Position numbers and translations under genes: made by a program. Positions 1 to 8,718 of a DNA stretch of 64,000 nucleotides are shown piece after piece (positions within the stretch are counted from its first letter, which is position 1; every line of letters begins with the position of its first letter). Where the stretch lies: positions 377,706-441,705 of the forward strand of contig NZ_JABEKU010000003.1 of the NCBI RefSeq assembly GCF_013283665.1. Direction: 5' to 3'. The notes beneath the pieces were generated by a model that made no database searches, was not told the origin of the DNA, and saw nothing but the letters and a program-made list of their open reading frames with translations. Origin of the DNA: Ensifer sesbaniae (GTDB lineage: Bacteria; Pseudomonadota; Alphaproteobacteria; Rhizobiales; Rhizobiaceae).

Positions 1-2
1 CA

Positions 3-821
3 GCATCCGGCAAGATGCCGCCATTCCAGCTTTCGGCGATCTGCTTCCTGATCGGCAGTCTGCCGGGCTTGGTGGTGCTGGCGATGAGGCCGGAGCGCAT
101 GGCGCTGCTCAAGCAGCCGGCCAAGGTCTGGATCACCGGCATTGCCGGCCTGTTCGGCTATCACTTTCTCTATTTCACGGCACTGCGCAACGCGCCGGCG
201 GTGGAGGCGGGGCTGATCGCCTATCTCTGGCCGCTGCTGATCGTCGTCGGCTCGGCGCTGCTGCCGGGGGAACGTTTGCGCTGGTATCATCTCGCCGGCG
301 CACTCGCCGGCCTCGTGGGAACGATCCTGATCGTCGCGCGCAATGGCGTTGCCTTCGACGACGCCTATCTCATGGGCTACGGCGCCGCCTTCCTCTGCGC
401 CTTCACCTGGTCCGGCTATTCGCTCATCACCCGCCGCTTCGAGGCAGTCTCGACGGACGTTGTCACTGTTTTTTGTCTTGCGACCTCGATCCTGTCCTTC
501 GTCTGCCACTTGGCGCTTGAAACGACCGTCTGGCCGGCGACCACTTTCGAGTGGCTGGCGGTTGCCGGACTCGGGTTGCTGCCGGTCGGTGCTGCCTTTT
601 ACGCCTGGGACTTCGGTGTGAAGAACGGCAACATCCAGCTTCTCGGTGTCTCGAGTTATGCAGCGCCGGTACTCTCGACGCTGATCCTGATCCTGTTCGG
701 CTTTGCCGAGCCGTCCTGGCGCATTGGGCTCGCCTGCCTGTTCGTCACCGGCGGCGCGGTGCTTGCGGCGAAGGATATGATCTTCCGCAAGCGTGCCATG
801 GTGGCGCAGCCGGCGGAGTAA
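3..821 (+). CDS. DMT (EamA) family membrane transporter, 5' end cut by window edge
   Basis: The reading frame is open to the left edge of the window; an in-frame ATG at 15 exists, but the residues before it continue the frame, so the gene probably starts outside. The visible 272 residues are a chain of hydrophobic helices with the two-repeat layout of EamA/DMT exporters (YddG-like), which usually have about 10 helices and 290-300 residues, so roughly one helix is missing. Such proteins export amino acids or small metabolites; the substrate cannot be told from sequence. It converges on the cupin gene, with stop codons only 9 bases apart. Confidence 0.85.
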   Translation, partial: ASGKMPPFQLSAICFLIGSLPGLVVLAMRPERMALLKQPAKVWITGIAGLFGYHFLYFTALRNAPAVEAGLIAYLWPLLIVVGSALLPGERLRWYHLAGALAGLVGTILIVARNGVAFDDAYLMGYGAAFLCAFTWSGYSLITRRFEAVSTDVVTVFCLATSILSFVCHLALETTVWPATTFEWLAVAGLGLLPVGAAFYAWDFGVKNGNIQLLGVSSYAAPVLSTLILILFGFAEPSWRIGLACLFVTGGAVLAAKDMIFRKRAMVAQPAE

Positions 822-830
822 TCGGGACCG

Positions 831-1268
831 TTATCGTTTCGGCGGCTGCCAATCGGGAGCCGCCATTTCGAAGGCGGCGAAATCGAATGCCGGCGCGACC
901 GTGCAGCCGACCAGCGTCCAGTCCCCCAGCGAAGCAGCGGACTGCCACCAATCGGCGGGGACCACGCCCTGCGGGCGCTCACCGTTCAGGATGTCGGACC
1001 CGAGCCGCAGCGTCTCGACAGGCTTTCCATCCTCGGCGATGCTCAGTTCGAGTGGCGCACCGGCGTGATAGTGCCAGATCTCGACCGCGTCGCGGACGCG
1101 ATGCCAGTGCGAGCGTTCGCCACGTTCCAGCAGATAATAGATCGCCGTCGAGTGACCGCGTGGGCCACCTGCGGTGTCGCGGAAAGTCTCGATGTACCAG
1201 CCGCCCTCCGGGTGACGCACCAGACCGAGCGCCTTGATGATCTCCGCCGCCGATTGCGCCCCAGCCAC
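831..1268 (-). CDS. Cupin-fold protein of the DUF985 family
   Basis: A 145-residue single-domain protein matching the DUF985 group of cupins: an N-terminal helix, then HPEGGWYIETFR, a SHWHRV stretch and a WHYHAG stretch that supply the usual cupin metal-ligand histidines. The start is GTG, and its G is shared with the last base of the gloB stop codon (TAGTG), so translation is probably coupled to gloB. Members are small beta-barrel proteins of unknown or sugar/small-molecule function. Pairing with gloB may point to a metabolite-repair role, but that is inference only. Confidence 0.85.
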   Translation of the reverse strand: MAGAQSAAEIIKALGLVRHPEGGWYIETFRDTAGGPRGHSTAIYYLLERGERSHWHRVRDAVEIWHYHAGAPLELSIAEDGKPVETLRLGSDILNGERPQGVVPADWWQSAASLGDWTLVGCTVAPAFDFAAFEMAAPDWQPPKR

Positions 1269-2038
1269 TAGAAATTATCCTTCCGCCTGCGGATTTCGGC
1301 GAAGACTGCGGCATCGCTGGCGTTCTGCATGCCGAGATGGGCGCGGATGCCGGGATCAGCGGCACGCAGGAACGGGTTCGTGCGTTTCTCAAGGCCAATC
1401 GTCGTCGGCGCCGTAAAGCCGCCATCACAGCGCGTTTCCTCGATCTCGGCGGCGCGTGCCTTGAGCTCGGAATTTTCTGGGTCGATCGTGACCGCGAAGT
1501 GGGCATTGGAAAGCGTGTATTCGTGGCCGAAGTAGACCATCGTGTCGTCTGGCAATGCGGCGAGCCGGCTGAGAGACTGCCACATGGTCTCCGGCGTTCC
1601 CTCGAAAAGGCGTCCGCAGCCGAGCGCAAACAGCGTGTCGGCGGCAAAGAGCAGTTTATCCTCGGTGAAATGGAAGCAGATATGACCGGCCGTGTGGCCG
1701 GGCGTCTCGATCACCTCGACGGAACGGCCAGCAAAATCGAAATGCTCGCCATGGCGCACCGCCTTGTCGAGACCCGGGATTTTCGAGGCTTCATTGAGCG
1801 GACCGATGATCGTGACGCCGAAGCGCTTCTTCAGCGCATCATTGGCCGCGACGTGGTCGCCGTGGTGATGTGTCGTCAGGATATGCGTGAGCTTCCAGCC
1901 GCGCCGCTCCAGCGCATCCAGGATGGGTTGCTCTTCCGGCGCGTCGATCGAGGCGGTCATGCCGCTTTCGGGATCATGGACGAGCACACCGAAATTGTCG
2001 GTGCGGCAGAGGAAGAGGTCGAGTTCGAGCGCGGCCAT
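1268..2038 (-). CDS. gloB: Hydroxyacylglutathione hydrolase (glyoxalase II)
   Basis: Hydrolyses S-lactoylglutathione to D-lactate and glutathione, the second step of methylglyoxal detoxification. The 256-residue product has the metallo-beta-lactamase zinc motif THHHGDH near residue 57, a later GHTAGH and FGHEYT, and the C-terminal hydroxyacylglutathione hydrolase domain ending with NPFLRA. A longer open frame continues upstream to 3070, but it runs through the divergent methyltransferase; the ATG at 2038 begins the conserved [10 protein letters not shown]-terminus and gives the normal family length. Followed by the overlapping cupin gene. Confidence 0.95.
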   Translation of the reverse strand: MAALELDLFLCRTDNFGVLVHDPESGMTASIDAPEEQPILDALERRGWKLTHILTTHHHGDHVAANDALKKRFGVTIIGPLNEASKIPGLDKAVRHGEHFDFAGRSVEVIETPGHTAGHICFHFTEDKLLFAADTLFALGCGRLFEGTPETMWQSLSRLAALPDDTMVYFGHEYTLSNAHFAVTIDPENSELKARAAEIEETRCDGGFTAPTTIGLEKRTNPFLRAADPGIRAHLGMQNASDAAVFAEIRRRKDNF

Positions 2039-2128
2039 GGCACGTCCTCCGGTCAGGAGAGAGGGAATGCTGCCGAATGTAGCGAGGCTTGCCTTGAAGT
2101 CTACCGCTTCGCAGCTAACATGTTGCGA

Positions 2129-2884
2129 ATGCACACCGATATCGTCGACCTGCGCGAATTCTATCACTCCGAGCTCGGCCGGATGGCGGAGCAGTCCGTC
2201 ACCATGGCGCTTTCGTCCGTCTGGGCGCGCCTGCCGGACGAGCGGCTGGTCGGCCTCGGCTATGCCGTTCCCTATCTCGAGCGGTTCCGCAAGGATACCG
2301 AGCGCACCTTCGCCTTCATGCCGGCGGGGCAGGGGGCGGTGAACTGGCCGGTTGCCGAGCATTCCTCGACGGCGCTGGTGTTCGATGAGGAATTGCCGCT
2401 GCCCGACGCCTCGATCGACCGGGTGCTGATGGTGCATTCGCTGGAATTCGCCGAAAGCCCGCGAGAGACGATGAAGGAGATCTGGCGGGTGCTCGCGCCA
2501 GGCGGCCGCCTGGTCATCGTCGTGCCGAACCGGCGCGGCGTCTGGGCGCGCATGGAACACACGCCCTTCGGCTCCGGCCGCCCCTATTCGCGCGGGCAAT
2601 TGACGGCGCTGCTGCGCGAGACCAACTTCACGCCCGGTGCCACGGCGGATGCGTTGTTCTTCCCACCGTCGAAGCTCAGGGCGATCCTGCGGCTGCGCCG
2701 GGGCTTCGAGCGGCTCGGCCGCTCGCTCTGGCCGGTCTTCTCCGGTGTCATCGTGGTCGAGGCGCAGAAGCGGCTTTACCAGGGATTGCCGGTCGCCGCA
2801 CGTGCATCGCGCCGGGTCTTCGTGCCTGTTCTGGCGCCGCAGGGCGTACCGAGCACGCGCGCTCGGCCGTACCCCACCCGCTAA
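2129..2884 (+). CDS. Class I SAM-dependent methyltransferase
   Basis: About 251 residues with a methyltransf_11-type core: a region of acidic residues ahead of the strand [13 protein letters not shown], then the motif [19 protein letters not shown] characteristic of this superfamily. The N-terminal GxGxG region is poorly conserved. An ATG at 2120 is also in frame (254 residues); I chose 2129 because the [18 protein letters not shown] start looks like the conserved family start. Divergent from gloB, with about 90 bp between starts. The substrate is unknown. It is followed, after about 145 bp, by hisC on the same strand. Confidence 0.85.
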   Translation: MHTDIVDLREFYHSELGRMAEQSVTMALSSVWARLPDERLVGLGYAVPYLERFRKDTERTFAFMPAGQGAVNWPVAEHSSTALVFDEELPLPDASIDRVLMVHSLEFAESPRETMKEIWRVLAPGGRLVIVVPNRRGVWARMEHTPFGSGRPYSRGQLTALLRETNFTPGATADALFFPPSKLRAILRLRRGFERLGRSLWPVFSGVIVVEAQKRLYQGLPVAARASRRVFVPVLAPQGVPSTRARPYPTR

Positions 2885-3029
2885 CCTGCGTGGGAACCGC
2901 GGCAGACCCTCGACAAAAGCCGCTTGCGCCGCTAATGCCTTGACCTCTTTTCCTACCTGCAGCGCCCTGCGCCTCCCAAGGTGCGCAGCGGTCGCTGTGG
3001 CACTTTGACGGCCATAGAAAGCTGACCCA

Positions 3030-4136
3030 ATGAGCCTTGCTTCGAAGAGCCCCGAGCCGCGTTCCGGCATCCTGGATATTGCCGCCTATGTGCCGGGCAA
3101 GGAGCATGCGCCGGGTGTCGCCAAGGTGCATAAACTTTCGTCGAACGAGACGCCGCTCGGCGCCAGCCCGAAGGCAATCGAAGCCTTCCAGGCGGCCGCC
3201 TTCAACCTGGAACGTTATCCGGACGGCCAGGCGCGGGCGCTTCGCGAGGCGATCGGCGCCGTGCACGGCCTCAACCCGGCAAACATCATGTGCGGCAACG
3301 GCTCGGACGAACTGCTCGGACTTCTCTGCCACACCTATCTCGGGTCCGGCGACGAAGGCATCATCACCGAGCATGGCTTCCTCGTCTACAAGATCCAGAT
3401 CCTGGCTTCGGGCGCGACGCCCGTTACCGTCAAGGAGAAGGATGCGCGCGTCGACGTCGACGCGATCCTTTCGGCGGTGACCGAGCGGACGAAGGTCGTC
3501 TTTCTCGCCAATCCCGCCAACCCGACCGGCACCTACATTCCGGTCGACGAAGTTCGCCGGCTGCACGCGGGCCTGCCCGAGGGCGTGCTGCTGGTGCTTG
3601 ATGCGGCCTACGCCGAATATGTGCGCCGCAACGACTATGCCGCCGGCCTGGAGCTCGTCTCGGCCAGCCGCAATGTGGTGATGACCCGCACCTTCTCGAA
3701 GATCTACGGTCTCGCGGGCTTGCGCATCGGCTGGATGTATGCGCCGCCGGAGGTGATCGATGCGGTCGACCGCGTTCGCGGGCCCTTCAACCTCAGTGCT
3801 CCGGCCATTGCAGCGGGCGCTGCGGCGATCCGTGATCAGGCTTTCGTGGCAACGGCGATCGATCACAATCTCACCTGGCTTGCGCGTGTCAGCGAAGCGC
3901 TCGAGGCGATCGGCCTGCGCGTCACGCCTTCGGTCACCAACTTCGTGCTGATCCACTTTCCGGAGGAAGCCGGCAAGCGGGCCGAGGAAGCCGATGTTTT
4001 CCTGACCGGCCGCGGCTATATCCTGCGGGCGGTCGGCAGCTACGGTTTCCCCAATGCACTGCGCATGACCATCGGCTCGCAAGAAGCCAACGAAGGCGTC
4101 ATCGCGGCGCTGACCGAATTCATGGGACGGAAATAA
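3030..4136 (+). CDS. hisC: Histidinol-phosphate aminotransferase
   Basis: PLP-dependent fold-type I aminotransferase of 368 residues converting imidazole-acetol phosphate plus glutamate to histidinol phosphate; HisC-type enzymes often also take aromatic oxo-acids. Visible features are the substrate-phosphate loop [17 protein letters not shown], the DAAYAEY aspartate that contacts the PLP pyridine, and the Schiff-base lysine in [12 protein letters not shown] near residue 223. The TAA stop overlaps the next ATG (TAATG), coupling it to tyrC. The pairing with prephenate/arogenate dehydrogenase suggests this copy supports tyrosine/phenylalanine transamination as well as, or instead of, histidine synthesis. 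Confidence 0.95.
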   Translation: MSLASKSPEPRSGILDIAAYVPGKEHAPGVAKVHKLSSNETPLGASPKAIEAFQAAAFNLERYPDGQARALREAIGAVHGLNPANIMCGNGSDELLGLLCHTYLGSGDEGIITEHGFLVYKIQILASGATPVTVKEKDARVDVDAILSAVTERTKVVFLANPANPTGTYIPVDEVRRLHAGLPEGVLLVLDAAYAEYVRRNDYAAGLELVSASRNVVMTRTFSKIYGLAGLRIGWMYAPPEVIDAVDRVRGPFNLSAPAIAAGAAAIRDQAFVATAIDHNLTWLARVSEALEAIGLRVTPSVTNFVLIHFPEEAGKRAEEADVFLTGRGYILRAVGSYGFPNALRMTIGSQEANEGVIAALTEFMGRK

Positions 4137-5059
4137 TGGCTCAGCAGTTTGAAACGATCGCCCTCATCGGGATTGGTCTCATCGGCTCGTCAATCGCGCG
4201 TGAAATCCGCGAAAAACAGCTCGCCGGTACGCTCGTCGTTTCCACGCGCAGCGAGGCGACGCTGAAGCGCACGCAGGAGCTCGGGCTCGGCGATCGCTAT
4301 ACGCTGTCGGCGGCCGACGCCGTTCGCGATGCTGACCTCGTCATCGTCTCGGTGCCTGTCGGCGCATCCGGCGCCGTTGCCGCCGAGATCGCGGCGCATC
4401 TGAAACCCGGCGCGATCGTCACCGATGTCGGCTCGACCAAGGGCTCGGTGATCGCGCAGATGACGCCGCATCTGCCGGAAACCGTTCATTTCGTGCCGGG
4501 GCATCCGATCGCCGGCACCGAGCATTCCGGGCCGGATGCCGGCTTCGTCGGCCTCTTCCGCGGCCGCTGGTGCATCCTGACGCCGCCGGAAGGCGCTGAT
4601 GGGGAAGCTGTCGCGCGGCTCCGGCGTTTCTGGGAAACGCTCGGCTCGATGGTCGAGGAGATGGATGCCGAGCATCACGACAAGGTGCTGGCGATCGTTT
4701 CGCACCTGCCGCACATCATCGCCTACAACATCGTCGGTACCGCCGATGACCTGGAGACGGTAACCGAATCCGAAGTCATCAAGTATTCCGCCTCGGGTTT
4801 CCGCGATTTCACCCGTCTCGCGGCATCCGATCCCACCATGTGGCGTGACGTCTGTCTGCACAACAAGGATGCGATCCTGGAGATGCTGGCGCGGTTTTCG
4901 GAGGATCTCGCCTATCTGCAGCGGGCGATCCGCTGGGGCGACGGCGAGAAGCTCTTCGACCTCTTCACCCGCACCCGCGCCATCCGCCGCTCGATCATCC
5001 AGGCGGGCCAGGATACGGCGATGCCGGACTTCGGCCGGCATGCCATGGACCAGAAATAA
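4136..5059 (+). CDS. tyrC: Prephenate/arogenate dehydrogenase (cyclohexadienyl dehydrogenase)
   Basis: A 307-residue NAD(P)-dependent TyrA-family enzyme oxidising and decarboxylating prephenate or arogenate on the way to tyrosine. The N-terminal Rossmann motif is GIGLIGSSIAREI; the catalytic-domain signature GHPIAGTEHSGP follows at about residue 122, and HHDKVLAIVSHLPHIIAY carries the conserved histidines. No chorismate-mutase or ACT domain is fused, as usual for alphaproteobacteria. Translationally coupled to hisC by a one-base overlap. Which cofactor and substrate are preferred cannot be decided from the sequence. Confidence 0.93.
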   Translation: MAQQFETIALIGIGLIGSSIAREIREKQLAGTLVVSTRSEATLKRTQELGLGDRYTLSAADAVRDADLVIVSVPVGASGAVAAEIAAHLKPGAIVTDVGSTKGSVIAQMTPHLPETVHFVPGHPIAGTEHSGPDAGFVGLFRGRWCILTPPEGADGEAVARLRRFWETLGSMVEEMDAEHHDKVLAIVSHLPHIIAYNIVGTADDLETVTESEVIKYSASGFRDFTRLAASDPTMWRDVCLHNKDAILEMLARFSEDLAYLQRAIRWGDGEKLFDLFTRTRAIRRSIIQAGQDTAMPDFGRHAMDQK

Positions 5060-5070
5060 CTTGAGCAGGT

Positions 5071-5099
5071 CGAGGAAGACCGTGAAGCGGCCTTCCTCG
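5071..5099. terminator. Inverted repeat between convergent tyrC and DUF2125 genes
   Basis: Eight-base perfect arms CGAGGAAG and CTTCCTCG separated by 13 bases lie in the 62-base gap between two convergent stop codons. The position fits a bidirectional terminator, but there is no clear T-run on either strand. Confidence 0.4.
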
Positions 5100-5121
5100 C
5101 GGAGTTGCGTTTCTCGGCGTC

Positions 5122-6132
5122 TTAGAGTGTCGGCAGGACGCCGATCGGGATGAAGGCGAGAAACGCGGTGCCGTCGCGCACGTTGAGTTTCACTGTCGCT
5201 TCGTCATTGCCGTTGGCGAGCGCTTTCAGCATGTTGGCGGTGTTGTCGACGAGGTTGGCATCGTCGGGGATCAGCTCGACCAGATTGGCCCGCCAGGCCT
5301 CGATGTTCGTCATCGTCAGCGAGAACTCGCCGGAGATCAGTCCCTGGTCGTTGACCGAGAAGGGACCGGAAAGCTTGGCGTTCATCCCGGAGCCGAGATC
5401 GAGGTTGAGCTGCCTGAGTTCGCCCTTGCTGCCGCGAAACATTTGCGGCGTCGGCGTGGCCGTCATCCAGGCCGCCTTGTCGGTGAAAGTGAGGTCCGCG
5501 GCGACGGTGGCCGGCGGCGCGTAGCTCGGGCCTTCCTCCGGACGAAGATCGAGCTTGTCGACGCTCAGGGCCGCATCGAGGTCCGCGCCGTTCTGGCGCA
5601 GATGCAGTTCGCCGTGGCTGGCGCCGAAGCCAAGTCCGTCGCCCGAGAGCGGCAGCCGCACCCGGCCGGTGAGATTGTCATAGGTGAGCGAGGTGCGGTC
5701 GACGCCGGACAAGGTCGCGCGCACGCTTGCATGCAGCAGGGTCCAGTCGGCGGAGACGTTGAGGCCGGGCGAGGCCCGGATTTCGGCCGGGCCATCAAGC
5801 TCGATCACGGCATGGCCGGGCTGGTAGACCTGGGCGGCCGTCCGCAGCGCTCCGAAGGAGGCCGACGTGCCGTGACGGGTATCGTCGAGATGGACCTTGT
5901 CGCAGAAGAGGCCGATGCGAAAGGGAAAGCCGCGCACGTCCATGTTCGTGCATTCGCCGCCGAGGCCGGCTGCCTGCCCGTCGGCGAGACGGGTCGTGAG
6001 ACGCTTCTCGATCTGATCGGCGGCGAGAAACCATCCGGCCGAATAGATGCCGGCGACAAGCACGATGCCTGCGGTCAGCCAGCGGAACTTCCGGCTGACC
6101 GGCGAGGGATTGGAAACTGCGGTTGCCGACAT
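5122..6132 (-). CDS. DUF2125 domain protein, membrane-anchored
   Basis: A 336-residue protein with a short cytoplasmic N-terminus, one transmembrane segment at about residues 18-36 (WLTAGIVLVAGIYSAGWFLA) and a large, probably periplasmic, beta-rich region typical of DUF2125. This family is confined largely to alphaproteobacteria and has no established function; the repeated beta-strand pattern with acidic/polar loops recalls AsmA/DUF945-like envelope proteins, which is only a resemblance. Cysteines near residues 55 and 70 (GGECTNMDVRGF, GLFCDKVH) could form a periplasmic disulfide. Confidence 0.8.
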   Translation of the reverse strand: MSATAVSNPSPVSRKFRWLTAGIVLVAGIYSAGWFLAADQIEKRLTTRLADGQAAGLGGECTNMDVRGFPFRIGLFCDKVHLDDTRHGTSASFGALRTAAQVYQPGHAVIELDGPAEIRASPGLNVSADWTLLHASVRATLSGVDRTSLTYDNLTGRVRLPLSGDGLGFGASHGELHLRQNGADLDAALSVDKLDLRPEEGPSYAPPATVAADLTFTDKAAWMTATPTPQMFRGSKGELRQLNLDLGSGMNAKLSGPFSVNDQGLISGEFSLTMTNIEAWRANLVELIPDDANLVDNTANMLKALANGNDEATVKLNVRDGTAFLAFIPIGVLPTL

Positions 6133-6446
6133 GGGCGCGGATACCTCACTTTAGGTCACGATGATCTTGGGTCGGCTCGACCCAAGCCATAAGCGTGATC
6201 GCTTCTAACAAGCTAGAGCGGGATGTGGGCGGAAAACCGCAAACACCTTTCCTCATCCCACTCTAAACCGGATTGCGGCTGCCTTTCGGGTGGCGCCGCC
6301 GATCCGCAAAACTATTCTTTCGTTCGGGTGCACGAGGACGAGCTTGTCTCTTTCGTGCCGAGATGCTGTGCCGTAGAAACCGACATGGCTGACCATTCCA
6401 ACGGGCCGATCATGATTCGGTGGCGAGAGCAGACAGCGCGGGTTGA
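6133..6446. other. Intergenic region holding promoters and one palindromic repeat
   Basis: A 314-base gap between the divergent starts of the DUF2125 and chaC-like genes. It must hold both promoters and contains the palindromic element at 6214-6265. A 75-codon frame across part of it overlaps the repeat and lacks any recognisable sequence, so I do not call it. Confidence 0.5.
6214..6265. repeat. Rhizobial palindromic intergenic repeat, family A
   Basis: Outer arms TAGAGCGGGATG and CATCCCACTCTA (11 of 12 pairs) enclose an inner palindrome GCGGAAAACCGC. The whole 52-base unit can fold into one long hairpin. It matches the style of short palindromes scattered between genes in rhizobial genomes. 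Confidence 0.7.
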
Positions 6447-6998
6447 ATGACAGTGGATATGGACGAATTTTGGGTCTTTGGCTACGGGTCGCTGATGTGG
6501 AACCCGGGCTTTGCCTTCGAGGAGAAGCTGACGGCGCGCGCCTTCGGCTATCGCCGCTCACTCTGCGTGCATTCCTGGGTTCATCGGGGCACCGAGCAGC
6601 GGCCGGGACTGGTGCTCGGACTCGACCGTGGCGGCTCCTGCATCGGCACGGCATTCCGCGTCGAGCGCGGGCAGCAGGCTGACGTCGTCGACTATCTGCG
6701 CGAGCGGGAACTGGTGACGCATGTCTACAAGGAGCGCATGATGCCGGTGCTGCTTGCCGACGGGCGGCGCGTGCCGGCGCTTGCCTACGTCATCGACCGC
6801 GACCACGTACAATATGCGGGCACGCTCACAGCCTCGCAGGCCGCCGATATCGTCGCGGTTTCGATCGGAAAATCCGGTCCGAACAGCGAGTATGTGTTCA
6901 ATACGCTCGCCCATCTGCGAGAAATGGGTATCCGCGATCACTGGTTGGAAGAGGTGGTCGAATTGCTCCAGCAGACGCCACGGCGCGCGCGCGCCTGA
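6447..6998 (+). CDS. Gamma-glutamylcyclotransferase, ChaC family
   Basis: A 183-residue ChaC-type enzyme that cleaves glutathione to 5-oxoproline and Cys-Gly. The N-terminal substrate-binding loop FGYGSLMWNPGF is unmistakable; the catalytic glutamate is expected in YLRERELVTHVYKER. The length is typical of bacterial ChaC. A second ATG at 6459 (MDEFWVFGYGS) is a possible start; the first keeps four extra residues. It stands alone between a palindromic repeat and convergent plsC. It may take part in glutathione turnover, together with gloB and grxC elsewhere in the window. Confidence 0.92.
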   Translation: MTVDMDEFWVFGYGSLMWNPGFAFEEKLTARAFGYRRSLCVHSWVHRGTEQRPGLVLGLDRGGSCIGTAFRVERGQQADVVDYLRERELVTHVYKERMMPVLLADGRRVPALAYVIDRDHVQYAGTLTASQAADIVAVSIGKSGPNSEYVFNTLAHLREMGIRDHWLEEVVELLQQTPRRARA

Positions 6999-7001
6999 TG
7001 C

Positions 7002-7793
7002 TCAGGCGCGGCCTGCCGCCTTCAGTTCCTTCAGCCGTTGTTCGGCTGTCGGCGGCAGCGGCAAATGCGGATTGTTCTTCACCGTTTCGACGAGCAGTTC
7101 GTCGCTGGCCTTCTCCGTGACTTCCACCAGCTTGGCAAGGAATGCATCCGGATCCATGCCTGCCTCGACCGGTGGCAGGATGCGGACCTTGAAATGGCCG
7201 GGAAAGCGCAGGAACTTGCGGCGCGGCCAAAAGAGGCCGGGATGCATGGCGACCGGCACGACCGGCACGTTCAGATCGCGATAGAGACGGGCGATGCCAT
7301 ATTTGTATTCCGGCGGCGCCCCCGGTGGGCGGCGCGTGCCTTCCGGGTAGATGATGAGTTCGCGGCCGGTTGCCATCTCCTGCTTGGTGCGATCCATGAC
7401 GCTGGTCATGGCCCTGCCGCGTGCGGCCCGGTTCACCGGAACCATGCGCTGCTTGAGAATGTACCAGCCGAACAGCGGGATCCAGGTGAGCTCGCGCTTC
7501 AGGATGTAGAAAGGATCGTCGAGCCAGGGAAGCAGCGCATAGGCATCCCAGAAGGACTGGTGCTTGGGGGCGAAGATGTAGGGGACATCAGGGAGATTCT
7601 CCAAGCCTTCGATCTCGAAGGTCGTCCCGACCATCTTCTCGAGCAGCCAGTGATTGCTGCGCACCCAGTTCTTGGGAACGAACCAGGCCTTCTTGCGCGG
7701 CAGCAGGAAATAGATCGGCGTCAGCACGATCATCTGCACGATCAGATTGGCGTAGAACACCATGTTGAAAAGGATCGAACGCAAGACGATCAT
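7002..7793 (-). CDS. plsC: 1-acyl-sn-glycerol-3-phosphate acyltransferase
   Basis: A 263-residue inner-membrane LPLAT enzyme that acylates lysophosphatidic acid to phosphatidic acid. It has an N-terminal hydrophobic segment (residues 8-28), the catalytic HX4D box APKHQSFWDAY near residue 77, and the glycerophosphate-binding block IYPEGTRRPPGAPPEYK near residue 148. The stop lies 3 bases from the convergent chaC-like stop. Rhizobia carry several PlsC paralogues, so the exact substrate may be another lysophospholipid. Confidence 0.92.
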   Translation of the reverse strand: MIVLRSILFNMVFYANLIVQMIVLTPIYFLLPRKKAWFVPKNWVRSNHWLLEKMVGTTFEIEGLENLPDVPYIFAPKHQSFWDAYALLPWLDDPFYILKRELTWIPLFGWYILKQRMVPVNRAARGRAMTSVMDRTKQEMATGRELIIYPEGTRRPPGAPPEYKYGIARLYRDLNVPVVPVAMHPGLFWPRRKFLRFPGHFKVRILPPVEAGMDPDAFLAKLVEVTEKASDELLVETVKNNPHLPLPPTAEQRLKELKAAGRA

Positions 7794-7921
7794 CAGGCAC
7801 GCTCTCGTAGGCGGGTTCTCACGGGGCTCGGCGTCAGGCCGATGGATGGCTGCCTACACGAATACGTGCCGAAGGAAAACTGCCCTTCCTCACTTTAGGC
7901 CGGCGACGTCCCCGATGGTCT

Positions 7922-8650
7922 CTATTCTTCGGCCGGCGTGGCGCGGGAGGGATCGGTGCGCAGACCGCTCGTCGGCCGGGCGCCGGCGAAATCGCGAATC
8001 GAAGCGATCGTATATTTCCCGAACTCCAGGAGGATCGATTTCAATACCATCGGGTTGCGCAGCCAGTTCGTCGTCTTGAGATCCGAGTTGACGACCGGGT
8101 AGGGGATGAACTCCGTCTCCGGGCGGGTGCGCCGAAGCTCCAGCAGGCTGCGCGGCATATGGTAATTGTTGGTGACGACGAGCACGCTCGTATAGCCGCG
8201 ATCGCGGATCCATTGCGCCGTTTCCGTGGCGTTGCCGATCGTATCGATCGCCTCATGGCCGATGTCGACGCAGCATTTGAAAAGATCGGCGGAACTCTGG
8301 GTGTTGCGCCGGATCTGGCTGCCGGTGGTCGTCGGGTGAACACCGGAGATCAGCAGGCGCCTGCCGGCGCCACCCTTCAAGAGATCGACCGCCTGATCGA
8401 TGCGCTGGAAGCCGCCGGTCAGGACGACGATCGCATCCGCCTTGGGATGCACGGGCGGCTGCAGCGATGCGACGGTGTCGGCAAAATTCAGGAAGGCGGC
8501 AATCAGGAGCGCGAGCGGCAGCAGCAGGACAAAGAAGGTTCGCCGGAGAATTTTGCGCAAGAGGCTGCGGGGCCGCCGGCGATCGTCGGCTCTCCCCTGC
8601 CATTTGCCTCCTCCGGTCATCCCGTTCCCGCGTAACTCTCGCGCCATCAT
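7922..8650 (-). CDS. YdcF family protein (DUF218), membrane-anchored
   Basis: A basic, arginine-rich N-terminus is followed by one transmembrane helix (about residues 33-52) and a DUF218 domain with the signature ADAIVVLTGGFQRI, later LLISGVHPTTT, NATETAQWI and VVTNNYHMPRSL. SanA/YdcF-like proteins are linked to envelope integrity; the activity is not established. In-frame ATGs at 8650, 8647 and 8620 are all possible starts; 8620 has a GGGAA just upstream. It follows ftsX on the same strand with about 70 bp between. Confidence 0.85.
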   Translation of the reverse strand: MMARELRGNGMTGGGKWQGRADDRRRPRSLLRKILRRTFFVLLLPLALLIAAFLNFADTVASLQPPVHPKADAIVVLTGGFQRIDQAVDLLKGGAGRRLLISGVHPTTTGSQIRRNTQSSADLFKCCVDIGHEAIDTIGNATETAQWIRDRGYTSVLVVTNNYHMPRSLLELRRTRPETEFIPYPVVNSDLKTTNWLRNPMVLKSILLEFGKYTIASIRDFAGARPTSGLRTDPSRATPAEE

Positions 8651-8718
8651 GATTCTCTTTCACATAGCCGCAGATTGCGGCAAGGAATAGATCGAGGCGC
8701 AGCGAAACATCGGGCCGG

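Noticed and set aside
1268..3070. 600-codon frame that joins gloB to upstream sequence
   Set aside because: The first 344 residues run antisense to the methyltransferase. The conserved gloB protein starts at 2038.
6223..6450. 75-codon frame upstream of the chaC-like gene
   Set aside because: It crosses a palindromic repeat and has no recognisable protein features.
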